Positions 15,834-22,786 of a stretch of 32,889 nt of DNA are shown piece by piece. A program made the translations under genes and the position numbers. The notes below the pieces were generated by a model. That model was not told where the DNA came from. It saw only the letters and a list, made by a program, of their open reading frames with translations, and ran no database searches. Location of the stretch: the NCBI GenBank assembly GCA_016934575.1, contig JAFGSN010000203.1, positions 1 to 32,889 of the forward strand, read 5' to 3'. The DNA comes from Vicinamibacteria bacterium (GTDB lineage Bacteria > Acidobacteriota > Vicinamibacteria > Fen-336). Position 1 is the first letter of the stretch; each line of letters begins with the position of its first letter.

Positions 15834-18800
15834 AGCCATCCCAAACGTCCGTGTTCTGTGAGCGACCGCGGAGGTGGACCCTTTTCGTATCGCGTCTGTC
15901 CGACTTCAGTTTTGACCACGCCCAATGTTTGGCGTGGGCTTCCGGGCTCTTCCTGCTATCGTCATTCTTCTTCACCCGAGGTCTGAAGGTTGACGCGGAT
16001 CTTTTGAAGCTGCTGGATTCGGATGACCCGGCGTTGAATTCGTTCACCGTTCATCAAAATCTGCCCGGGGCAGCGAGCCCACTTATAGTGACCCTGGACA
16101 ACGAGCCAGTAGCCTCCGGCAATATCGGTGAGTTCAAGATCAGGTTAACCGAAGAGCTGCAGCGCTTTGAGGATATCGAGACGTTTCCTGGGCGAATTGA
16201 GGATACGCTTCCCGCCGCGATGCGGCTGATGGCCGCGATGCTCAACCAGGACCCTCCTCGGATTGAGCCGTTTTGTTCACGACTCAGCGCAGCCGGGATG
16301 GAAAAGCATGTTCGAAGAACGAGGAGAAAACTCATCACGGTGAATGATCCGTCAGTGAGAGCGCAACTGGCTTCGGATCCATTGAACTTGCTGGCCCTGG
16401 TTGAGCCCTTTCTCCTCAGCCGCTTCTCTCCTTCGCTTTTTTCCATTGTTACCGGCGACAGAGCACGTCTGCGCGGCGATCTTGGCCATCGAGATTATGT
16501 TTTCCTCAAGCCGAAAGGATCAGCGGAAGACAGTCACTACTGTCGGGACCTTGTGGCTCGCATCGACCAGGCATGCCGAAACGTGGCCATGTCGCTGCCG
16601 GACGGATCATCGATTCGATACGAATTCCTGGGTCTCCATGCCCTGACGGCGAGAAGCACCGTGGTGTTACAGCGCGAGATCATCCGGATCACGGCATGGG
16701 CTACCTTCCTGCTCTTGTTGCTCCTGTTCATCGCGTTGAGGAGGGTGTCGGCCGTGTTCGTGGTGTTTTTCCCACTCTTGCTCTCCATGGCGGCCCTCTT
16801 CTTGTTCGCGCGGCTGTTTTTCAATCCGATCTACTTCATCACAATCGGCTTTGTCGCCATCGTTTTGGGATTGGGACTGGATATATCGCTGCACCTCGCC
16901 GCACATCTCCTTATTAGCAAGTGGGACGGAAAAACGAATCGCCGCGAAGCGGTGAGAACCACCATGATTGAATGCGCCTGGCCGCTCATGATCAGCACGA
17001 TCTCCACCGCATTGGCGTTCATCGCGTTGTTGTTCACGAATATGGAGGCATTGATCCAATTCGCCCTGTTAACGTCCGCCGGCCTGTTGATCACCATGGC
17101 GACCACATTTTGTCTGTTTCCTTGCCTGGTTCGCCTATTGATCGTCCATGAGACCCCAGGTGGACTCAGCATCCGGATTCTCCCCCAATCGTTTTTTGGG
17201 GGTTGCGTTCGGAAACGCGGATGGTGTCTCGTAACGGGGATGATTCTCATCGCCGCGTGCCTGCCCTCTTGCGCGCGCTTCAAATTCAATATCGATCTGA
17301 AGCATCTGTTTCCCGCAATGATGCCGGAACTCGATATCACGCGCTCTTTTGAGCGGGAATCGGATGCGTCTCTGACCTCCACGTTACAGATCAGCATCGA
17401 TGCGCCCAGCATCGAAATCGCCAAGGACGTTCAGAAGAGCCTGGATGAACGGCTTCAAGCCGACGTGAGATCGGGCAGGATCTCTTGTTTCGAATCACCC
17501 AGCAACCACGTACCGTATTCCACTACAACGTGCCCGTCTCAGGACGCGGTCTCGGGTCTCCGAGAAATGCTTTTTTCCCTTTTGAGAAAACACCACATCA
17601 AGGTCACGCCGAACCATGAGGTCTATGGTCGGCTCCTCGAAAGGATGGCCTCGATATCGGAAAACGGCATGGACTCTTTTGCTTATAATGCCGATTTGGC
17701 GCCATGGATTCACAACGGCCAGAATCGCATCCGATTCCTGACCTCCGTCTGGCCCAGCCGCACATGGGCGGGAGAGACTCTGTTCTCCCCAGTCCCGGCC
17801 CGAGACCTGCAGATGGAACTGGATGGATGGTCCCATCCCGCCGACGTCAATGTAAGAGTCTTTAGCACGGCGCACCTTCTCCAGTCACTGCAACAGATGA
17901 TCAGAAGGCAATTCGCAGAAATAAGCTGGATTTCGATCGCGTTAGTTTTCGGCTTCGTGTTCCTGTGCTTTCGCAGAATCCGACCATCGATCATGAGCCT
18001 TGCGCCATTGTTCGGAGCATTGCCGGTCATGGCGGCGTCCGTTGTGGTTTTCAACATTCCGTTCACGCCTACCGGAATTGCATTCATCGCCATTGTCCTC
18101 GGGGTTGGAATCGACGATGCCGTCCACCTGATCACGCGATCGGGATCTTTGCCAGCCGATTCCTTTGCGCGGGCATTCGCCGAAATCGGCCCCGTCTTGA
18201 CTCTGACGTCGTTCACAACAGCGATTGGTTTCGGCAGCCTGACGCTCTCATCACATCCGGTGGTCTCTTCACTGGGAATGGTGGTATCCACGGGTGTCAT
18301 GGCATGCTGGCTCTTCACCATGCTGTTCATGCCCTTCCTCTTGGTTCGACGCACGGGATCGGGTCGCGCGATATCGAAGGGCGCGGCGGCCCTCGTCTTC
18401 TTGACGCTCATCGCCCCGCATGCCATGCCTCAAGAGACGGACGTGAATGACCTTCTGCTCGAAATTCAGCGAGACATGGCGGATATCAAGGCGTGTTCAT
18501 GTCAGTTCTCCGCCGAGAAGAAACTCAGCGAGTTGACCAGGCCGGTTATTCTCGAGGGGAATTGCCTCTTTCAGCAGCCTGATCGGTTCAGAATCGAAGT
18601 CACGGGCGACGAGCGCCTACTGATCCTGAGCGATGGCGGCGCCATTACTCTGATCGATTTGGATTCTGAGGATCTGGAAACCTTCGCTATCGATGAGTTC
18701 CGCGAAGACACGAATATGGGATTTCTCCCGCTCGCGTGGCGATTCGACCCGGAACAGTTGAAACAGCGTTACACGATGCACGCTCGGGTTTCGGGATCCT

Positions 18801-19000
18801 CATCCAAAACACTGGAACTCACGCCACGCGACGCCGAGAGCCCCGTTGCGAAAGTGGCGATCGAGCTTGTCTCCAGAAGTAGAATCAAGAGGGCGACCGC
18901 GTTCTTCAAAAACGGCGACCGGATTCAAACCACGTTCCGCAAGTGGCGTAAACGGAATCCCGTCGGCGAGTCAACATTCCGGTTCTCGCGGCCGCAATAA
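15830..19000 (+). CDS. RND/MMPL-family lipid exporter fused to a LolA-like domain
   Basis: A 1056-residue protein. Residues 1 to about 845 form an RND exporter of the MMPL/HpnN type: two repeats, each with one helix, a large periplasmic loop, then five helices. The functional helices carry VLGLGLDISLHLAAH (first half) and VLGVGIDDAVHLITRS (second half), the GxxxD proton-relay pattern of these pumps. After the last helix comes AISKGAAALVFLTLIAPHAM, then a soluble region (about 865-1056) with the LolA/lipoprotein-sorting look: IQRDMADIKACSCQFS, GNCLFQQPDRFRIEV, LLILSDGGAITLIDLDSED. MMPL plus LolA-like pairs occur in aryl polyene clusters and HpnN in hopanoid export. The stop of the cyclase-like gene overlaps its ATG. 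It probably exports the operon's hydrophobic product. Confidence 0.87.
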   Translation: MKPSQTSVFCERPRRWTLFVSRLSDFSFDHAQCLAWASGLFLLSSFFFTRGLKVDADLLKLLDSDDPALNSFTVHQNLPGAASPLIVTLDNEPVASGNIGEFKIRLTEELQRFEDIETFPGRIEDTLPAAMRLMAAMLNQDPPRIEPFCSRLSAAGMEKHVRRTRRKLITVNDPSVRAQLASDPLNLLALVEPFLLSRFSPSLFSIVTGDRARLRGDLGHRDYVFLKPKGSAEDSHYCRDLVARIDQACRNVAMSLPDGSSIRYEFLGLHALTARSTVVLQREIIRITAWATFLLLLLLFIALRRVSAVFVVFFPLLLSMAALFLFARLFFNPIYFITIGFVAIVLGLGLDISLHLAAHLLISKWDGKTNRREAVRTTMIECAWPLMISTISTALAFIALLFTNMEALIQFALLTSAGLLITMATTFCLFPCLVRLLIVHETPGGLSIRILPQSFFGGCVRKRGWCLVTGMILIAACLPSCARFKFNIDLKHLFPAMMPELDITRSFERESDASLTSTLQISIDAPSIEIAKDVQKSLDERLQADVRSGRISCFESPSNHVPYSTTTCPSQDAVSGLREMLFSLLRKHHIKVTPNHEVYGRLLERMASISENGMDSFAYNADLAPWIHNGQNRIRFLTSVWPSRTWAGETLFSPVPARDLQMELDGWSHPADVNVRVFSTAHLLQSLQQMIRRQFAEISWISIALVFGFVFLCFRRIRPSIMSLAPLFGALPVMAASVVVFNIPFTPTGIAFIAIVLGVGIDDAVHLITRSGSLPADSFARAFAEIGPVLTLTSFTTAIGFGSLTLSSHPVVSSLGMVVSTGVMACWLFTMLFMPFLLVRRTGSGRAISKGAAALVFLTLIAPHAMPQETDVNDLLLEIQRDMADIKACSCQFSAEKKLSELTRPVILEGNCLFQQPDRFRIEVTGDERLLILSDGGAITLIDLDSEDLETFAIDEFREDTNMGFLPLAWRFDPEQLKQRYTMHARVSGSSSKTLELTPRDAESPVAKVAIELVSRSRIKRATAFFKNGDRIQTTFRKWRKRNPVGESTFRFSRPQ

Positions 19001-19203
19001 TTCGATCACCCAGCCAGACTCCCGCTCGAGATGTTGCCAATGCGAGGCCGGCGGTTCGGTTTTGGGATGGCGGCTTTCGCGTCCGAGATTTCCGGCTCCA
19101 TGTCGGCCTCCATCGGGCGCGGAGTCTGCGAGCACGACAAAGGCGACTCATCATCGCAGGTCCGGATTCTCGGCCCTCCTTCTCTCTCTGGTCTCTTCGT
19201 GGT

Positions 19204-20574
19204 TCAATCCTGGACCGCGAGATCCAACGTGACGTCGTTGTCCGCAGGGGGGAGGTCGGTCCAGATACTCTGAAGCATGACGGCCGCCAACTGCTCGACG
19301 AGGCGGCCGGACACGAACAAACTCTGGATTTGGGCTCTTACATCGGGGGAGATGGCCTCGTCGCCAAGGTAGTGGGCCACCAAGCCGTCGGCGAGCCAGG
19401 GCGCAATCTCCGCCGCTCGTTTGGCCGGGAGCGAGTACGGCGGAGACTGGATGAGCTCGGCGGTCAAGGGAACGAGCCTTAGGCGCTGGTTGTCGTTGGC
19501 GTACGTCTGAAAGTCCGGCGCGAGACCCAGGTCGTGGTCGATAGCGGTGATGTATTTGGTGATGACGATGAGCGTGTCCGCGGCGATATCAACGATGCGG
19601 TAGGGACAGGGGTAGGAGGCGGCCGCTCCGGTTTCGATGTCGAACAAAGGTCGTTTCCGGCCGTCCACGACGAACTGGGTTATGTCGTTGGCGTGGAAGT
19701 GACCCGTGAAAACCGCCCCGACGCCGCCATCTAAAAGCAGTGAGGCCACGTCCGCGTGATCGTCGACAACGAAATCGGAGAAAAGCAACGTCTGCCTGGT
19801 GAAGTGTTCGATCAGCCCATGGTGCAACATACCCACGACCGTCGTCGCACTCCGTTTGGCTTCGTCAAGCATGGACTCGATCCAGGCCCTGGTGCTCGCG
19901 GACAGCCGTCCTGCGTGCTTCGAGCTGCCACGCGTGTCGCCGTAGATGCACGAGTCGATCGCCAGAAGCCACAGTCCCGGCGCCAACTCGGCGACGTAAC
20001 TAAGCGAGGCCGGATCGCGCGCGATGGCCTCGCCGTAGCCGGCATCCTCATAGATGCTGGCAAACTCGGCGGCGGAAACCGTCGGGACTTCTCGGGTCTC
20101 GGTTCCAGCGTAGCTCAAGGCATTGGCGTTCTGAATGTCGTGGTTCCCCGGCACGACGAAGACCTTGCGTCCGCCGCTCTTCATCTGGCGCAGGTAGTCG
20201 GCGATGCCCTCGTGCGAGACGCGTTCGCCGTCCTTGGTGAGATCTCCCGCGACCAGTACAATCTGTGGATTCTCTCTCTCTACCAGGTCCGTCAAGGCGC
20301 GCATGATTGCGTCGCTCTCCATGAGCAGCTTGGGGTCGTGAGCGAGATAGTCCTCCAACGCCTCACCCTGGGACCATAGCGACGGAGCGAAGTAGTGCGG
20401 GTCGGAGAACACCATCAGCCTCGCCATGGAAGTCTCGTTCTGAATCGTCCCGGGAGTGTCGCCACATCCCGCGGTCAGAAAAGGCGCAAGAAGAGCGGTG
20501 ACAGCAAGGCGCAAAGGCAGACGGCGAACGTCCGACGCCAGTCTTCTTGAATATCGCGCATATATGCTCTGCAT
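19204..20574 (-). CDS. Exported metallophosphoesterase, probable lipoprotein
   Basis: The 456-residue product starts at ATG 20574 with a signal peptide (RRLPLRLAVTALLAPFLTAGCG). Its LTAGC matches a lipobox, so a lipid-anchored protein is likely. The calcineurin-like fold shows all metal-binding motifs in order: FSDPHY (a DxH), LVAGDLTKDGE, VVPGNHDIQN, GMLHHG and FTGHFHANDI. This is close to the cyclic-nucleotide phosphodiesterase (CpdA/Icc-like) and related exported phosphatases; the true substrate is unknown. The region after about residue 350 is an extra C-terminal part without recognised motifs. In-frame upstream codons to 20631 would bury the signal peptide. It stands alone, convergent with the terpenoid operon. 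Confidence 0.87.
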   Translation of the reverse strand: MQSIYARYSRRLASDVRRLPLRLAVTALLAPFLTAGCGDTPGTIQNETSMARLMVFSDPHYFAPSLWSQGEALEDYLAHDPKLLMESDAIMRALTDLVERENPQIVLVAGDLTKDGERVSHEGIADYLRQMKSGGRKVFVVPGNHDIQNANALSYAGTETREVPTVSAAEFASIYEDAGYGEAIARDPASLSYVAELAPGLWLLAIDSCIYGDTRGSSKHAGRLSASTRAWIESMLDEAKRSATTVVGMLHHGLIEHFTRQTLLFSDFVVDDHADVASLLLDGGVGAVFTGHFHANDITQFVVDGRKRPLFDIETGAAASYPCPYRIVDIAADTLIVITKYITAIDHDLGLAPDFQTYANDNQRLRLVPLTAELIQSPPYSLPAKRAAEIAPWLADGLVAHYLGDEAISPDVRAQIQSLFVSGRLVEQLAAVMLQSIWTDLPPADNDVTLDLAVQD

Positions 20575-20861
20575 CTCGTTCCGGTATTCCCTCGTTTGGC
20601 GCGCGTAGACTACTTCATCGAGCGTGAGCAAACGATTGTCGCCGCCTCCACATGAACAGACGGCATTTCGCCCCGGTGCGGCTCACCAGATGGCGCAGAA
20701 CGACTGCGCGTTGCGGCAGCCCGCGCTCACTCAGCGAGCCTGAGCCGAACCGACTTCCGCACCGCTCTCTTCGAATAAGGAGCGGACGTTTCCTCGGATG
20801 CGGTTCGCGGCAATTCGAGGCAGCGGTCCAGTCATCCTGATGAGCGGTCACGACCATAATT

Positions 20862-20880
20862 ATACTGGTCCAACCGTTCC
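20862..20880 (-). promoter_or_regulatory. Inverted repeat enclosing a TATAAT box
   Basis: GACCA and TGGTC flank nine bases. On the minus strand the centre contains a perfect TATAAT (20874-20869). No convincing -35 is found 16-18 bases upstream. It could be an operator-controlled promoter for the metallophosphoesterase about 290 bases downstream. Confidence 0.25.
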
Positions 20881-21062
20881 TTGCGCCTGTGGCACAGCGG
20901 CGCGGTACGCTGGCCGCCACAACAAGATCTTCACGACAGCCCTGGGAGAGATGATGCTGTAGCGCGCCTACTAACATGCCTGCAGGTTCCTTGCGTCATC
21001 AGTAGGAACTCATGCCCTGCGCCCAGCGTAAGCTGCCGCAACCACGTACGGCGGCACGGCGG

Positions 21063-21090
21063 GCCAGGCGGGAACGTTTACCCGCCTGGC
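21063..21090. terminator. Strong hairpin downstream of the outer-membrane protein gene
   Basis: A perfect 10-bp stem, GCCAGGCGGG with CCCGCCTGGC, and an eight-base loop lie 57 bases beyond the stop at 21147. There is no T-run on either strand, so it would be an atypical terminator or an mRNA 3'-end stabiliser. Confidence 0.35.
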
Positions 21091-21146
21091 GTCCAATTTC
21101 GCGCGATCATGAGTGACACGCAAGAAAAACCCTTATCGCCTCAAGC

Positions 21147-21767
21147 TTAGAAATTGAAATTCAGCGTGGCCACCGCATAAGTTCTGCGGAGAGATGCGGA
21201 GACCTTGGCTTCCAGATCCAAGGCCATGTCATCCCACCCGTCATCAATCTCAATATCATCCAAATCGGACAATCCTTTGACCTCGGCGGAAAGGCTATAG
21301 AGGTTTATCCCAAACTCTCCGCCCACGCCGAAATGTTCGTTGACCCGGTACTCCCCGCCAAACCCCACCTTGAATCCCTTGAAACCGAGTACGTCTTCCA
21401 GAAGTTCCTTGACATCACCGTCCAACATATCTTCGCCCGCCACATCGAGTTTGACGCTCGCCATGGCCTTGAAGAATCCTCCGTAGACATAGGGACGTAC
21501 CGGCTCACTCGAGAAGTAGTATCTCGCGCCGACATGCGGCACGACGAGAGAGAGACTCGCCTGGATGCCCATGCCCTCTTCCACCTTGCCGCCCAGTGAA
21601 AAATAGTCCACGCCGATATACGGCTGAAACCGGTCGTTGTTCAATCCCAACTGAGCGGTCTGAAGATTATCCCCGCCGACTTTAACGCAGAAAACGGCGC
21701 CCTGAGCGGATGCGAGCGCTGGAACGAGCATCAGAACCAGGGCCGAAAAAACGGGCCCCATTTTCAT
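21147..21767 (-). CDS. Small outer-membrane beta-barrel protein
   Basis: The 206-residue product has a clean signal peptide (MKMGPVFSALVLMLVPALASAQ) and alternating strands typical of OmpA/OmpW-like porin-fold barrels: RFQPYIGVDYFSLGGKVEE, VVPHVGARYYFSSEPVRPYVYG, FGGEYRVNEHFGVGGEFG. It ends with an aromatic, ATLNFNF, the usual outer-membrane insertion signal. An acidic loop (LSDLDDIEIDDGWDD) lies before the last strand. ATG 21767 is chosen because AAAGGAG lies six bases upstream and it opens the signal peptide; the frame continues upstream to 21890 but would bury that peptide. It has no operon partner. The role could be a pore or a structural barrel; none can be assigned. Confidence 0.76.
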   Translation of the reverse strand: MKMGPVFSALVLMLVPALASAQGAVFCVKVGGDNLQTAQLGLNNDRFQPYIGVDYFSLGGKVEEGMGIQASLSLVVPHVGARYYFSSEPVRPYVYGGFFKAMASVKLDVAGEDMLDGDVKELLEDVLGFKGFKVGFGGEYRVNEHFGVGGEFGINLYSLSAEVKGLSDLDDIEIDDGWDDMALDLEAKVSASLRRTYAVATLNFNF

Positions 21768-22188
21768 CTTTTTCTCCTTTCCATAAAACTGGCCGCTAAA
21801 CCGCCGAACTAATTGGGCCATAAGGCGATACCGATCATCGACGCCAGTCCGGTTCTCGTTTCTTGGTTTCATTTTCGTGCCCTTTCTCATTAGCTTGGTG
21901 TCGTTCAGCCACCACCCACCTAGACAGACGACGATTTGGCCAAACGCGGATCACCGCCAGGCGCGGAAACGCGGAACCTCCGGGCACGGCAGGGCGACGA
22001 GGGCGACGCAGCCCATGTGCTTCTTCTATCTGCTAGGCTAGGATCACTCGGCTTCCGGGACCTGACGCGCCTCGCTTGGTGGGGAGGGTGGCGCGGATCT
22101 CGGCGAGCCATGGTTGGCCCCCGGCGGACGGTCTGTACTATCGGTGCACGACGAACGGTCCGTCGGAGTATCGCGACCGAGGTGCGCC
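21768..22188. other. Divergent spacer before the sigma factor-kinase module
   Basis: No supported gene. This stretch must contain promoters for the barrel protein (minus) and the sigma factor (plus), but no box pair is good enough to call. An upstream minus-strand frame (MRKGTKMKPRNE...) is in frame with the barrel gene and may be an untranslated leader. Confidence 0.35.
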
Positions 22189-22770
22189 ATGGATGACGTC
22201 GGCGAAATCACGCGGCTCCTCGCACGGCTCGACGAGGAGCGGGGCGCGGGTGAAAGCGCCGCGCTCAAGCAACTCATGCCCCTCGTCTACGGTGAACTCA
22301 AGAAGCTCGCCCGCGCCAACCGCCACAGGTGGAGCGGCCAGCCGGCTCCTGGGACAACGAGTCTCGTCCACGAGGCATACCTCAAGCTGGCGGGTCAGGC
22401 CGGCGCGGGCATCGTCAATCGGAGTCGTTTCTTTTGCGTGGCCTCGAAAGCGATGCGGAGCATCCTGATCGACAACGCGCGCTGGCAGCGGCGCCAGAAG
22501 CGAGGCGGCGGGAGCACGCCACTTGAGCTGAAGGAGTCGATGTCGGTGTCCGCCCAGCGGCCAGAGGAGCTTCTGGCTCTGGACGAAGCGCTGGATCGGC
22601 TGGACCAGCGGGAGCCGCGGCTGGCGCGCATCGTCGAGTGCCGGTGCTTCGGAGGTCTCAACGTCGACGAGACGGCGGAAGTTCTGGCGGTCTCTCCAGC
22701 AACCGTCAAGCGCGGCTGGAGTCTTGCGAGAGCATGGCTGTATCGCGAGCTGCAGGCCGCCCAACCATAG
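22189..22770 (+). CDS. ECF-type RNA polymerase sigma factor (PF07638-like)
   Basis: The 193-residue product matches the Sigma70_ECF group that is abundant in Planctomycetota, Acidobacteriota and relatives. Region 2 includes LMPLVYGELKKLARANRHRW, GTTSLVHEAYLKLAG and FFCVASKAMRSILIDNAR; the WQRRQKRGGG linker and region 4 (ALDRLDQREPRLARIVECR then GGLNVDETAEVLAVSPATVK) follow. ATG 22189 has GAGGTG five bases upstream, so the longer frame from 22114 is not used. Only 16 bases separate it from the kinase gene, so the two are one operon. No anti-sigma factor of the usual membrane type is adjacent; the kinase-TPR protein probably fills the sensing role, by inference from this common pairing. Confidence 0.92.
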   Translation: MDDVGEITRLLARLDEERGAGESAALKQLMPLVYGELKKLARANRHRWSGQPAPGTTSLVHEAYLKLAGQAGAGIVNRSRFFCVASKAMRSILIDNARWQRRQKRGGGSTPLELKESMSVSAQRPEELLALDEALDRLDQREPRLARIVECRCFGGLNVDETAEVLAVSPATVKRGWSLARAWLYRELQAAQP

Positions 22771-22786
22771 TCATGGAGATCTCGAG

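Larger units (their letters stand above)
20575..21146. other. Gene-poor spacer with two inverted repeats
   Basis: No supported gene. Frames here have no domain or ribosome site. Two structures stand out and are listed separately: an inverted repeat around a perfect TATAAT at 20862-20880 and a 10-bp stem at 21063-21090. Confidence 0.4.

Noticed and set aside
19131-19203. tRNA-like tail: the plus strand reads like a T-arm region (GGTTCAATCC at about 19200) and encodes SSQVRILGPP, a peptide often produced by mistranslated tRNA ends
   Set aside because: No D-arm (GTTGG-like loop) or matching acceptor stem could be found, and the T-stem does not pair.
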